Positions 26,369 through 35,507 of a stretch of 64,000 bases of DNA are shown in pieces. Made by a program: the position numbers and the translations under genes. The notes under the pieces were generated by a model. That model did not search any database. It was not told where the DNA came from and was given only the letters and a program-made list of their open reading frames with translations. The stretch is taken from assembly GCA_036498945.1 (NCBI GenBank), contig DASYEQ010000116.1, forward strand, positions 1 to 64,000, in the 5' to 3' direction. This DNA is from JAQGMJ01 sp036498945 (GTDB lineage: Bacteria; Pseudomonadota; Gammaproteobacteria; Burkholderiales; JAEUOS01). Every line of letters begins with the position of its first letter. The first letter of the stretch is position 1.

Positions 26369-26914
26369 GGCTGCGTTTCCTTTCTTTCTATTTCCAAATG
26401 CGAACTGCGCTGCTTTGGCGAGGGGTGAATGATCGTTCTTGCGCCAGCACGAGCGGTAGAACGATCCTGTGTGTTTCTTGCCCGATTCCGCGCAGCGGCG
26501 AAGCGGCGGTCGGCGCGTGCGGCCGCGCCGCATGCTTGGCAGCGGCCTGTAATGAATCAGTCATGGGAATTGCATGGGTGCGATGCGCGAGGCCGGAACC
26601 AAGGCGCGCAGTGTCGCCAGCCGTGCGTGACGACACACTCCGGTAATTGCCGCCGAATCGCGCCGCGCCGGCGGCTGCGGTGTATTGCGTGGCGGCTTGT
26701 TCATCCGTGTTCATTTGCTGCGCTGACCTTCCGGAAAAAAAGGCAAAAGCGGTCCCTCTCCGGCGCGCCCGAGGCGCAGCCGGCCGACACTTCACTTGTC
26801 TGCCTCGCGATGGCCGCAAGCCATCCGGATTGACCCGGAGAACCTCAGCCCACCAGCCGCCGGCACCTGCTGCACGCCGGCGGTACGGCGCTAGATAGGA
26901 ACGCCTTTTCTAAA
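26369..26914. other. Long non-coding gap between the efflux operon and its ArsR-type regulator
   Basis: 546 bp without a convincing gene. Open frames here are rich in Arg, Ala and Ser, have no Shine-Dalgarno and resemble no protein I know. The efflux operon promoter must lie at the left end. The region could hold a decayed gene or an RNA; I see no strong hairpin pattern that would identify one. Confidence 0.45.
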
Positions 26915-26945
26915 TTCAATAGTTCGCAAAACATGAACTATTGAA
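26915..26945. promoter_or_regulatory. Perfect 11-bp inverted repeat, probable ArsR-family operator
   Basis: TTCAATAGTTC (26915-26925) and GAACTATTGAA (26935-26945) are exact inverted copies with a 9-bp spacer, 20 bp before the regulator ATG at 26965. There is no T tract, so this is not a terminator. ArsR-family proteins bind AT-rich inverted repeats at their own promoters, so autoregulation is likely. Confidence 0.65.
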
Positions 26946-26964
26946 AATCGGAGATTAAGTACAA

Positions 26965-27378
26965 ATGTACGAATTGTCAATCCGTGGCAAAATACATATC
27001 GATATGCGTCCCTTAATGCATCCGTCTATCGACGACGTCACCGTGGAAGGCATCATGCATGCCCTCTCCGACCCGGTGCGCGTGCAGATCTTCCTGGGCG
27101 TGGCCTACGCGGCCTGCGCCCAGACCTGCTCGACCTTCCTGGAGGTGAGCGACCAGGCGATCCCCAAGTCCACCCTGTCGCAGCACTTCAAGGCGTTGCG
27201 CGAGGCAGGGCTGATCCGCAGCGAGCGCAAGGGGGTGGAAATCCACAATACCGCGCGCTGCGCGGAGATCGACGCGCGCTTTCCAGGCCTGATCGGCGCC
27301 ATCGTCAACGCCCACAAGATCCAGAGCGAACGCAAGCGCGTGCAGGAGCGCCGCAAGAAGCTCAAGGCTGCGGCCTGA
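26965..27378 (+). CDS. ArsR-family winged-helix regulator
   Basis: Up to 137 residues. The winged helix begins at about residue 28 (GIMHALSDPVRVQIFLG), with the recognition helix at IPKSTLSQHFKALREAGLI and the wing at RSERKGVEIHNT. The C-terminus is a basic helix (SERKRVQERRKKLKAAA). Cys residues in AACAQTC could sense a metal or redox state but do not form the classical ELCVCDL site. The ATG at 26965 has GGAG 11 bases upstream; 27004 is the alternative and gives a more typical length. It is divergent from the RND operon and is the obvious candidate regulator of it. Confidence 0.8.
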   Translation: MYELSIRGKIHIDMRPLMHPSIDDVTVEGIMHALSDPVRVQIFLGVAYAACAQTCSTFLEVSDQAIPKSTLSQHFKALREAGLIRSERKGVEIHNTARCAEIDARFPGLIGAIVNAHKIQSERKRVQERRKKLKAAA

Positions 27379-27436
27379 TTGGCTGCGGCCGGACGCCGCG
27401 CGGCAAGGCTACGTGACAGCGCCGTTGCAACCGGCC

Positions 27437-28051
27437 TCAGGCTGGCTCAGCCGCCAGCTCCTCGCACCACTCGATTTCTTCCAGACGGCATTGCGCCTGC
27501 GCCTCCCAGAAGCCGCGCCTGCCCTCCTCCAGCTTGACCCGGCTGAGCACGCAGCCGGTCAGGCGCGCATCGGTGAAATCGACATTGCGCAAATCCAGGC
27601 CCTCGAAGCGCACATCGTCCAGCTGCGCGCAGCGCAGCGAGGTGCCGAACAGCACGCAATCGGCCACGCTCACCCGTAACAGCGCCGCATGGCCGAAATC
27701 ACAACTCACCAGGCGTGATTTCCAGAAATTGCAGCCGGTAAGCACGGCGCGGCCGAAATTGGCCTGGCCGAGATTGGTGTACTGAAAAGCGCCCTGCACG
27801 CGCGCGCCGGAGAAATCGGCCCAACGCGTATCGGCGTTCATCAGCACCAGGTCGTGCAGTTCGCGTCCGGCGAGGTCGGCGCCGCGCAGGTCGCGGATCA
27901 GCGTGGGGTCGGCGATGCCGTCGTCGGGGCTGCCGGCGAAGTCGAGAAAGCTGCGCTGGTTGACCAGCTCGTTGAGGATGCGGCGGCGTCTGGGTTGGTC
28001 CCAGCGGCTGCGCAGCGTTGCGACGTTGTCCCCGAAGGGCTGCTTGGGCAT
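27437..28051 (-). CDS. Pentapeptide-repeat protein
   Basis: About 204 residues. From about residue 55 to 175 it follows the A(D/N)LXX pentapeptide pattern (ADLAGRELHDL, NLGQANFGRAVLTGCNFW, DLRNVDFTDARLTGCVL) that folds into a right-handed quadrilateral beta helix. Some family members mimic DNA and protect gyrase, as Qnr does, but most are uncharacterised. The ATG at 28051 is chosen over a TTG at 28090. It lies downstream of a DHA2 exporter gene on the same strand with a 99-bp gap. Confidence 0.75.
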   Translation of the reverse strand: MPKQPFGDNVATLRSRWDQPRRRRILNELVNQRSFLDFAGSPDDGIADPTLIRDLRGADLAGRELHDLVLMNADTRWADFSGARVQGAFQYTNLGQANFGRAVLTGCNFWKSRLVSCDFGHAALLRVSVADCVLFGTSLRCAQLDDVRFEGLDLRNVDFTDARLTGCVLSRVKLEEGRRGFWEAQAQCRLEEIEWCEELAAEPA

Positions 28052-28150
28052 GCGGGCGTTTGGTCTGAAGTCCGGGGTAAGAAAAGCCAAGGCATGTACA
28101 AAACTTCAGGGGTGAATTGTCGCGGTAGCGCGCGTGTTCGTCAACCGTAT

Positions 28151-29548
28151 TCATGCGTGACGTCGCATGCCGGTGCGCCAGACCAGCGCCGCGGCGAGCG
28201 CGAGCACGGTGGCGCTAGCCAGTGCCGCGCGCATGCCGTCCATGAACGGATGCAACCCCGCCAGCATGGCGCCGAACAGCGCCACGCCCAGGGCCGCGCC
28301 GATCTGGCGCGCAGTGTTGAGCACGCCGGAGGCGATGCCGGCTCGACTCCTGTCGGCGGCGGCCATCAGCGCGGCGGTAGCCGCCGGCGTCAGCAGGCCA
28401 CCGCCCAGGCCGATGGCGAGCATCGGCAGCGCGAGCAGCCAGTAAGGCGTGTGTTCACCCGCCGGCAGCATGCCGGCAAAGCCGGCGGCGCAGCACAGCA
28501 AGCCTCCCAGCACCGGCCAGAAGGCGCCGCAAGCGCGCGTGAGGCGCCCCGAGACCATGTTGCCGGCGGTGACCACTGCGGTGAGCGGCAGGAAGGCCAG
28601 GCCGGTGACAAGAGGTGAATAGCCGCGCTGCTGCTGGAAGTACAGGCTGAAGACGAAGATCAGGCCGAACACCGTAAGGGTGCCGACCAGCGCCACCAAC
28701 GCCGCCGCAGAAAAGGCCGGGTTGCGGAACATGTCGAGCGGCAGCATTGGCGCTGCACGCCGCGCCTCGATGGCAATGAAAGCGGTGCCGGCCGCCACGC
28801 TGAGCAGTGCGCCGCCAAGAATGGCCGGCGCACCCCAACCCGCCTGTGGCCCCTCGATCAATACCGCGACCAGCGCGGCCAGCGCGACTATTGCCGCCAC
28901 TTGTCCCGACAGGTCGAGCCTGCGCGCCGTAGCCCCACCTTTGCCCGCTTCCGCCAGTGGAATGCGCAACGTCAGCCACAAACCTAGCAGGCCGATCGGC
29001 AAGTTGACCAGGAAGATGCTGCGCCAGCCGAACATATCGATCAGCACGCCGCCCGCCAAAGGACCACCAGCCAGCGCCGTCCCACCCCACCCGGCCCATA
29101 CGCCGATTGCCCCTGCGCGCTCGCCGTCATCAGGATAAGCCTGGCTCAGAAGCTTGAGCGAGCACGGCACCAGCAACGCAGCCCCCGCGCCCTGCAATGC
29201 ACGCGCCGCCACCAGGCTCCCCAGCCCCGGCGCCAGCCCGCAGCACACCGAAGCGAAGGTAAACAGCGCCAGACCGGTGAAATACACCCAGCGCGCAGCG
29301 AAGCGGTCACCCAGGGCGCCGCCGGAAAGCAGCAGGCTGGCAAACACCAGCGTGTAGGCGTTGACGATCCATTGCAGGCCCGCAACCCCCGTGCCCAGGC
29401 TGCTACCGACACGCTGTAAGGCAACGTTGACGATCGAGGTGTCGAGAATCACCACGATGTAGCTGATGCTGGTGGCAGCCAGCACCAGGTGCTTGAGATG
29501 CTGCGCTTCTGCCGGCGCCGCGACGGGGGAAAAGGAGGGGAAGCGCAT
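28151..29548 (-). CDS. DHA2-family MFS drug exporter (EmrB/QacA type)
   Basis: 465 residues with 13-14 hydrophobic segments. The DHA2 signature in TM1 is present (VVILDTSIVNVALQRVG), as are GGALGDRFAARWVYFTG and motif C (GPLAGGVLIDMFGWR). It exports drugs or organic cations in exchange for protons. The ATG at 29548 is preferred; upstream codons add a basic leader. It lies 75 bp downstream of cysNC on the same strand, so it may be co-transcribed, but a functional link to sulfate activation is not evident. Confidence 0.85.
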   Translation of the reverse strand: MRFPSFSPVAAPAEAQHLKHLVLAATSISYIVVILDTSIVNVALQRVGSSLGTGVAGLQWIVNAYTLVFASLLLSGGALGDRFAARWVYFTGLALFTFASVCCGLAPGLGSLVAARALQGAGAALLVPCSLKLLSQAYPDDGERAGAIGVWAGWGGTALAGGPLAGGVLIDMFGWRSIFLVNLPIGLLGLWLTLRIPLAEAGKGGATARRLDLSGQVAAIVALAALVAVLIEGPQAGWGAPAILGGALLSVAAGTAFIAIEARRAAPMLPLDMFRNPAFSAAALVALVGTLTVFGLIFVFSLYFQQQRGYSPLVTGLAFLPLTAVVTAGNMVSGRLTRACGAFWPVLGGLLCCAAGFAGMLPAGEHTPYWLLALPMLAIGLGGGLLTPAATAALMAAADRSRAGIASGVLNTARQIGAALGVALFGAMLAGLHPFMDGMRAALASATVLALAAALVWRTGMRRHA

Positions 29549-29623
29549 GCCAGATTGGACCCGCGCCGCCTCCCGAGTTCCCCTATTTCCCCTGCGTGCT
29601 CCGATGCACGCCAACGCGCGCCG

Positions 29624-31504
29624 CTACTGCTCCGCGCCAATCCGCGGTAGCAGCGCAGCGATTGCGCGCGCCGCCTCAGTCACGCCGATATTCGCGGTGT
29701 CGATCGCCAGCGCCGGCGCCGCCGGCACCTCGTAAGGCGCGGAGACGCCGGTGAAATCGGCGATCAGCCCGGCGCGCGCCTTGCGATACAGGCCGCGCAC
29801 GTCGCGCGCCTCGCACACCGCCAGCGAGGTGGCGACGTGGACTTCGAGAAAACGCTCCTCGCCGATGACGGCGCGCGCGGCCGCACGGTCTTCCGCATAG
29901 GGCGAGATCAGCGCGCAAATCACGATCAGCCCGGCCTCGTTCATCAAATGCGCCACCTCGGCGGCGCGGCGGATGTTTTCGCTGCGCGCATGCGGCGAGA
30001 AATCAAGGTCGCGGTTGATCCCCTGGCGCAGGTTGTCGCCGTCGAGAATGAAACAGGCGCGCCCCTGCGCCATCAGCTGCTGCTCCAGCTCGGCGGCGAT
30101 GGTCGATTTGCCGGCGCCGGAAAGCCCGGTGAGCCAGAGGGTGGCCGGCTTTTGCCCGAGCAGGGCCTCACGTTGCGCGACACCAACGCGGCCGGCCTGC
30201 CAGGTGAGGTTGCGCGCCGCCTGCGCGGCTTCCGGCGCTTCCATGCGCGCGCCGCCGCGGGCGACGAACATCACCGCGCCCACCGTCGCGCAGGTGTCAG
30301 GGTCGATCAGGATGGCGCCGCCGGTGGCACGGTTGCGCGCGTATTCGTCGATCGCCAGCGGGCGGAACAACTCCAGCCCGATGCGCCCGATTTCGTTCAG
30401 TTCCAGTTGCGCGGCGGCCTCGCGCCGCAAGGTCGCGGGATTGACGCGATACCCCAGGTGCGCGCAGGAGGCGCGCACGCTGCCGCCGGCATGCTGCAGC
30501 AGGTAGGTGGCGCCGGGTTTCAGCGGCGCCTCGTTCATCCACACCACCATCGCCTCGGTCTGGCGCGTCACCCGCGGCTGGTTGTTCGGGTGGGCCAACA
30601 CGTCGCCGCGGCCGACGTCGATCTCCGTATCCAGGGCGACGGTGACGCTCATCGGCGGAAACGCGGCCTCGAGGTCGCCGTCAAAAGTGGCGATGCGCGC
30701 CACCTTCGCGCGGGCGCCGCTGGCCGCCACCGCGATCTCGTCGCCCGCGCGCAGCACGCCGGAGGCCACCTGGCCGGCGTAGCCGCGGAACGATGCGTCC
30801 GGGCGCAGCGCCTGCTGCACCACGAAACGCAGGTCGATCAGGTTGCGGTCGCCGGCGCTATAAAGGTTTTCCAACTGGTTGAGCAGGGTGATGCCGGGAT
30901 ACCAGGGCATGCGGGCGCTTGCGCGCACCACGTTGTCGCCATGCAGCGCACTGACCGGGATGAACACGATATCGCGAAACCCCAGCCGCGCGGCAAAGGC
31001 GCCGTATTCGGCCCGCACCTCCGCGAACGCCTGCTCGGAATAGGCCGCCAGGTCCATCTTGTTGACCGCGACGATCAGGCGCGGCACCCCCAGCAGCGAA
31101 GCAATGAAGCCGTGGCGCCGCGACTGCACGCCGGCGCCGCGGGTGACGTCGATCAGCACCACTGCCACGTCCGCCGTCGAGGCGCCGGTTGCCATGTTGC
31201 GCGTGTACTGCTCATGCCCCGGCGTATCGGCCAGGATGAAGCGGCGTTGCGGCGTTTCAAAATAGCGATAGGCAACGTCGATGGTGATGCCCTGCTCGCG
31301 CTCTGCCTTGAGGCCATCGGTGACCCACGCCAGGTCCATCGCGGCGCCGCCGCGGCCGGCGAGCGCCGCCACCTGGTCTTCATACAAGGCGCCGGCGTCG
31401 TGCAGCAGGCGGCCGATCAGGGTCGACTTGCCGTCGTCCACGCTGCCGGCGGTGGCCACGCGCAACAGGTCGCGCCCATTGCAGCCAGGGGCGAGCGCCG
31501 CCAT
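29624..31504 (-). CDS. cysNC: Bifunctional sulfate adenylyltransferase large subunit / adenylylsulfate kinase
   Basis: 626 residues. The N-terminal EF-Tu-like GTPase (CysN) has the P-loop GSVDDGKSTLIGRLL, DTPGHEQYTRN and NKMDL. The C-terminal APS kinase (CysC) starts near residue 445, with its own P-loop GLSGAGKSTIAAEL at about 458. It works with CysD to make APS from sulfate and ATP, driven by GTP, and then phosphorylates APS to PAPS. The start ATG overlaps the cysD stop by one base (TGATG), so translation is coupled. Confidence 0.93.
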   Translation of the reverse strand: MAALAPGCNGRDLLRVATAGSVDDGKSTLIGRLLHDAGALYEDQVAALAGRGGAAMDLAWVTDGLKAEREQGITIDVAYRYFETPQRRFILADTPGHEQYTRNMATGASTADVAVVLIDVTRGAGVQSRRHGFIASLLGVPRLIVAVNKMDLAAYSEQAFAEVRAEYGAFAARLGFRDIVFIPVSALHGDNVVRASARMPWYPGITLLNQLENLYSAGDRNLIDLRFVVQQALRPDASFRGYAGQVASGVLRAGDEIAVAASGARAKVARIATFDGDLEAAFPPMSVTVALDTEIDVGRGDVLAHPNNQPRVTRQTEAMVVWMNEAPLKPGATYLLQHAGGSVRASCAHLGYRVNPATLRREAAAQLELNEIGRIGLELFRPLAIDEYARNRATGGAILIDPDTCATVGAVMFVARGGARMEAPEAAQAARNLTWQAGRVGVAQREALLGQKPATLWLTGLSGAGKSTIAAELEQQLMAQGRACFILDGDNLRQGINRDLDFSPHARSENIRRAAEVAHLMNEAGLIVICALISPYAEDRAAARAVIGEERFLEVHVATSLAVCEARDVRGLYRKARAGLIADFTGVSAPYEVPAAPALAIDTANIGVTEAARAIAALLPRIGAEQ

Positions 31505-32424
31505 CAGAAGTAGCCCTCGCGCTTTTTTTGCTCCATCGAGGCATCGACATCGTGGTCGATCACGCGGGTGCCGCGCTCGGCCTGCCGCACGACCGCCAGT
31601 TCAGCGGCAATCGCTGCCAGCGTTGCCGCTTCGGATGCCACCGCGCCACTGCAATGATGGCAGCCCAGCGAACGAAAACGCACCATGCGCTCGCTCACCT
31701 GTTCACCCGCCGCCAGCCGCGTGCCCGCCACCACCGGGATCAGTTGCCCGTTGCGCTCCACCACCGGCCGCCGGCCGGCGAAATACAGCGGCACCACCGC
31801 GATCTCCTCCTGCTCGATATAGGCCCAGATATCGCGCTCGGTCCAGTTCGACAGCGGAAATACACGCACCGTCTCGCCCGGGCGAACGCGGCCGTTGTAC
31901 AGGTTCCACAATTCGGGGCGCTGGTGTTTCGGGTCCCACTGGCCATGAGCGTCGCGAAAGGAAAAGATGCGCTCCTTGGCGCGCGAGCGTTCCTCATCAC
32001 GCCGCGCCCCGCCAATGGCCGCATCATGCCCGCCCGCCTGCAAGGCGTCGAGCAGCGCACGCGTCTTCAGCTCGGCGCAGCAGCGCTGCGTGCCGTGGTC
32101 ATGCGGATTCATGCCGCCGGAAATCGCCGCCTCGTTGCGATGCACGTGCAGCGCAACGCCCAGTTCCGTACGCACGCGCTCGCGCATCGCGTACATCTCG
32201 GCAAACTTGAAGCCGGTGTCGACGTGCAGCAAGGGAAACGGAATGCGCCCGGGGAAGAACGCCTTTTGCGCCAGGCGCAACAGCACCGAAGAATCTTTGC
32301 CCACCGAATACAGGAGCACCGGCTTTTCGAATTGCGCCGCCACTTCGCGCAGGATATGGATGCTCTCCGCCTCCAGCGCGGCAAGGGCGCCGAGGCGATA
32401 GGAAGGGGCGCGTGAAGCTTGCAT
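31504..32424 (-). CDS. cysD: Sulfate adenylyltransferase small subunit
   Basis: 306 residues of the PP-loop ATP pyrophosphatase family. The SVGKDSSVLLRLA motif lies near residue 41, and the CysD-specific segments HVDTGFKFAEMY, GGARRDEERSRAKER and FRSLGCHHCSGAV are present. It forms the APS-producing heterodimer with CysN. The ATG at 32424 (MQASRAPSY) is preferred. It leads a cysD-cysNC operon. No cysH, cysI, cysJ or sulfate-permease gene is in the window, so PAPS could serve sulfotransferases or a distant reduction locus. Confidence 0.92.
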   Translation of the reverse strand: MQASRAPSYRLGALAALEAESIHILREVAAQFEKPVLLYSVGKDSSVLLRLAQKAFFPGRIPFPLLHVDTGFKFAEMYAMRERVRTELGVALHVHRNEAAISGGMNPHDHGTQRCCAELKTRALLDALQAGGHDAAIGGARRDEERSRAKERIFSFRDAHGQWDPKHQRPELWNLYNGRVRPGETVRVFPLSNWTERDIWAYIEQEEIAVVPLYFAGRRPVVERNGQLIPVVAGTRLAAGEQVSERMVRFRSLGCHHCSGAVASEAATLAAIAAELAVVRQAERGTRVIDHDVDASMEQKKREGYF

Positions 32425-32582
32425 TATTGATGTTCTTTGCCGATCAACGAAGGCAGGCAACACCCTATCATAGGATCGGGACAGTGAAAAATGTATTGCA
32501 GAAACGTTAAAGCAATGTAAAACCGTTAGCTGGCACAATGGTGGGCGCCGCAGGCGCCCTTCTTCCCACCCAAGGCCTTGAC

Positions 32583-33488
32583 ATGTTTTACGCACCGCCG
32601 CCCGAAACCGTCTGCGAAGTCTTCACCCGCGTGCCCGACCACCTGCGCCGCCCTGACGCGCGCTCCGGGTGGGGCGACGCCAACAAGCCGGGGCAATCGA
32701 TTCCCTGTTTCATCGAGGGCCCGGTGTTCGACAAAGCGGGCAATCTCTACCTCACCGACATTCCCTACGGCCGCATTTTCCGCGTCTCGCCCGCGGGAGA
32801 ATGGACCCAGCTCGCCGAATACGACGGCGAGCCCAACGGCATGAAGTTTCACCCCGACGGGCGCCTGTGGATCACCGACTACAAGCGCGGCCTGCTCGCG
32901 CTGGACCCGAAAGGCGGCGACCCGGCGCCGGTGCTGACGCGGCGCAACGCCGAAAACTTCAAGGGCGTGAACGACCTCTGCGTACTACCTGACGGCACCG
33001 TATATTTCACCGACCAGGGCCAGACCGGCATGCACGATCCCACCGGCCGCGTCTACCGCCTTTCCCCCGGCGGCAAGCTGGACTGCCTGATCACCAACGG
33101 CCCTTCGCCCAACGGCATCGTGCTGGACCGCGCCAAAAGCGTACTGTTCATCGCCATGACGCGCGGCAACAGCGTGTGGCGCGCACCGGTGCTGGCCGAT
33201 GGCAGCGTATCGAAAGTCGGCCAGTTCTGCCAGCTCTACGGCACCAGCGGGCCGGACGGCCTGGCGCTGGACGTCGAGGGCAACCTGTTCGTCGCACACC
33301 CCTCGCTGGGCGCGGTGTTCGTGTTCTCGCCGCACGGCGAATGCATCGCCAAGCTGAAGTCGCCGGTAGGCATGACGGTGACCAACCTGGCGTTCGGTGG
33401 CGAAGACAACAGGGAGATTTTCTTCACCGAGTCGTCCACCAGCACGGTGGTGCGGACCAGGTGGCGCTGCGCCGGCGCACCGGTTTGA
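32583..33488 (+). CDS. SMP-30/gluconolactonase-family lactonase
   Basis: A 301-residue six-bladed beta-propeller hydrolase of the SMP-30/LRE family, which opens sugar-acid or other lactones with a divalent metal. Candidate metal ligands sit at the expected places: E45 (FIEGPVFD), Asn in GVNDLCVLPDG, Asn in PSPNGIVLD and Asp in SGPDGLALD. The ATG at 32583 gives MFYAPPPETV; an upstream ATG at 32538 lacks a Shine-Dalgarno. It is divergent from cysD and convergent with the enolase-superfamily gene. A lactonase next to a sugar-acid dehydratase-like gene suggests work on related substrates. Confidence 0.82.
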   Translation: MFYAPPPETVCEVFTRVPDHLRRPDARSGWGDANKPGQSIPCFIEGPVFDKAGNLYLTDIPYGRIFRVSPAGEWTQLAEYDGEPNGMKFHPDGRLWITDYKRGLLALDPKGGDPAPVLTRRNAENFKGVNDLCVLPDGTVYFTDQGQTGMHDPTGRVYRLSPGGKLDCLITNGPSPNGIVLDRAKSVLFIAMTRGNSVWRAPVLADGSVSKVGQFCQLYGTSGPDGLALDVEGNLFVAHPSLGAVFVFSPHGECIAKLKSPVGMTVTNLAFGGEDNREIFFTESSTSTVVRTRWRCAGAPV

Positions 33489-33512
33489 CGTAGCTCGCTT
33501 CGCGACTCGCCC

Positions 33513-33560
33513 ATTGGGGTAAGCGCGATTCCGGCCGCACCGGAATTACGCCGCCCCAAT
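33513..33560. repeat. REP-like hairpin, copy 1 (between convergent genes)
   Basis: The left arm (33513-33534, beginning ATTGGGGTAAGC and ending ATTCCGG) and right arm (33540-33560, beginning CCGGAAT and ending GCCCCAAT) pair around a 5-base loop, with mismatches in the middle. It shares the ATTGGGG outer end with the hairpins at 41743 and 60337. It lies between two convergent genes and may also end transcription. Confidence 0.55.
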
Positions 33561-33567
33561 TGCGCCT

Positions 33568-34674
33568 CTAGGCGCGGAGCTTCGCCTCGAGCTTCTTGTC
33601 CAGCACCATGCCCCAGCCGGGCAATTCGCTCAGCTTCATCATGCCGTCCTTGATGGCCGGCTTGTTCTCGATGATGGCGTGATACAGCGGGTCGCGGCTT
33701 TCCTGCATCATCTCCACGCACAAGCCGTTGGGCACCGAGGCGGCGAGCGCGGCGCCGACCTGCGGTTCCAGGTGCGAGAGCACGGGAATGCCGTAGGTAT
33801 CGGCCACCGCCGCCACCTTGCGCCACTCGGTCGGGCCGCCACCCCACGAAGGATCGAAATTGCAGATGTCCAGCGCGCCTTCTTCCATCAGCGCGTGGCA
33901 GCCGGCCTTGGTGATTTCGCTCTGCCCTGCGCAGATCGGGATGCTGATGGTCTTGCGCAGGCGCGCCAGGTCCTTGCGGTCGTTCTGCCACAGGCAGGGC
34001 TCTTCGATCCAGTAGAGATCGATGTCCTCGACCAGGCGCACGAATTCCAGCGCCTGATCGTAGGTCCAGCCCTGGTTGGGGTCGGGCATGAGCCAGAAAT
34101 CCGGGCCGCCGCCCTCGCGCGCGGCACGCACGCGTTCGGCATCTTCCTTCGGGCTCTTGGCGCCAATCTTCAGCTTGCAACCCTTGACGCCCATTTCGCG
34201 CAGGCCGGCCATCTCGCGCGCGACGTTCTGCAAGTCATTCTCGGGATAGTAATAGGCGCCCATGGCGACCACCGGAATCTCGTCGCGCATGCCGCCCCAA
34301 AGACGATGCAACGGAGCGTTCAACGCCTTGCCAACCGTGTCCCACAAGGCTGCATCGACGCAGGCCATGGCGCGGATCGCCATGCGGCGGTCGCGCAGGA
34401 AATCGCGGGTGATGGGGTGCATCGCCTGCCACGCCGCTTCGACGTGAAAGGCATTCCTGCCGATCAGGCGCGGCGCGATTTCCTCATGAATGATGCGAAT
34501 GATCTCGGCCTGGCCGGTATTCTCATTGTTGCTGAAGCATTCGCCCATCACGCCGTCCTTGGTATAGACGCGCGTGAGCACGGTGCAGCGATGGGTGATC
34601 GCCACCGTGCCGGCCTTCAAGGGGCGCGCCAGGGGCATGCGCAGGGGAATGGCTTCAATGCGTTCGATCTGCAT
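33568..34674 (-). CDS. Mandelate racemase/muconate lactonizing enzyme family protein (enolase superfamily)
   Basis: 368 residues. Catalytic features of the MR subgroup are visible: the K167-x-K169 pair (CKLKIG), metal ligands D198 (DPNQGW), E224 (IEEP) and E253 (GQSEITK), and the general base H301 (LSHLEPQ). Such enzymes abstract the alpha proton of a carboxylate and commonly dehydrate sugar acids or racemise. The ATG at 34674 overlaps the stop of the citryl-CoA lyase-like gene (TAATG). It is the last gene of the IclR-controlled operon. Confidence 0.87.
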   Translation of the reverse strand: MQIERIEAIPLRMPLARPLKAGTVAITHRCTVLTRVYTKDGVMGECFSNNENTGQAEIIRIIHEEIAPRLIGRNAFHVEAAWQAMHPITRDFLRDRRMAIRAMACVDAALWDTVGKALNAPLHRLWGGMRDEIPVVAMGAYYYPENDLQNVAREMAGLREMGVKGCKLKIGAKSPKEDAERVRAAREGGGPDFWLMPDPNQGWTYDQALEFVRLVEDIDLYWIEEPCLWQNDRKDLARLRKTISIPICAGQSEITKAGCHALMEEGALDICNFDPSWGGGPTEWRKVAAVADTYGIPVLSHLEPQVGAALAASVPNGLCVEMMQESRDPLYHAIIENKPAIKDGMMKLSELPGWGMVLDKKLEAKLRA

Positions 34675-35507
34675 TACAGGTTCTCCGGAACGGGGCGTTG
34701 CGCGGGGCCGTCGTAGGTCGGCACGTACTGGCGCGGAATCGGCCCCTTGTTGCGCCCTCCTTGTTGCGATTGCTCCCAGGCATGCGCCAGGATGCCGACC
34801 GAGCGTGACAGGCAAAAGAGTCCGCGCGCCAGCGGCGCCGGAAAGCCCAGTTCGGCATAGATCACCGCGGTGGCGCCGTCGATGTTCATCGGGATGCGCT
34901 TGCCCCCTTTGCGCGCCGCCAGTTCATTTTCCACCGCGCGCGCGATCCTGGCGAAGCGCCCGCTGATCTCGCCACGTGCGGCGGCTTCATCCACCAATTG
35001 CAGCAGGCGCGGGGCGCGTGGGTCGATCGGATGAAAGCGATGGCCGAAGCCGGAAACGAACTTGCCGTACTGGTCGATGAATTCATCCAGCGCCACTTTC
35101 ACCGCCGCGCTCTCCGGCATGCCCGCCTCCATGCGCTGCGCGATGGCGACGTAGAGTTCCACCGCCTGCTCGCCGGCGCCGCCATGCACGTCGCCCAGCA
35201 CGTTGACCGCCGAGCCCATTGCATTGTTCAGGCCGACGCCGCAGGTGATCGCCATGCGCGCAATCGCAATCGACGGTGCCTGCGGGCCGTGATCGACCGC
35301 CGACATCAGCGCCGCGTCCAGCAGCTCGCCCTGCGCCTTGCCCGGCAACTCGCCGCGCGTCATCAGCCAGATCATCTGCGCCAGGCTGACGCGCCCGATC
35401 AGTTCCTCGATGGGGTAGCCGCGATAGCGGATCACCCCCGGCTTCATTTCGACGATCTCGGTGCGCCACCAGTCGCTGGAAGCGCCGCCATCAACGATTT
35501 CTCTCAT
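34674..35507 (-). CDS. Citryl-CoA lyase-like protein (citrate synthase superfamily)
   Basis: 277 residues, shorter than citrate synthase (about 430) and similar in size to stand-alone citryl-CoA lyases. The citrate-synthase triad is kept: H108 (GDVHGGAGE), H156 (SGFGHRFHP) and D210 (MNIDGATAV). It is expected to cleave a citryl- or citramalyl-type CoA thioester to acetyl-CoA plus a 2-oxo acid, or run the reverse. It overlaps the CoA transferase gene by 4 bp and the enolase-superfamily gene by 1 bp, so the three are translationally coupled. The substrate is not determined by the sequence. Confidence 0.83.
   Translation of the reverse strand: MREIVDGGASSDWWRTEIVEMKPGVIRYRGYPIEELIGRVSLAQMIWLMTRGELPGKAQGELLDAALMSAVDHGPQAPSIAIARMAITCGVGLNNAMGSAVNVLGDVHGGAGEQAVELYVAIAQRMEAGMPESAAVKVALDEFIDQYGKFVSGFGHRFHPIDPRAPRLLQLVDEAAARGEISGRFARIARAVENELAARKGGKRIPMNIDGATAVIYAELGFPAPLARGLFCLSRSVGILAHAWEQSQQGGRNKGPIPRQYVPTYDGPAQRPVPENL

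Noticed and set aside
26388..26819. 143-codon minus-strand frame in the efflux gap
   Set aside because: It is Arg/Ser/Ala-rich, has no Shine-Dalgarno and no similarity that I recognise; not enough to call a gene.
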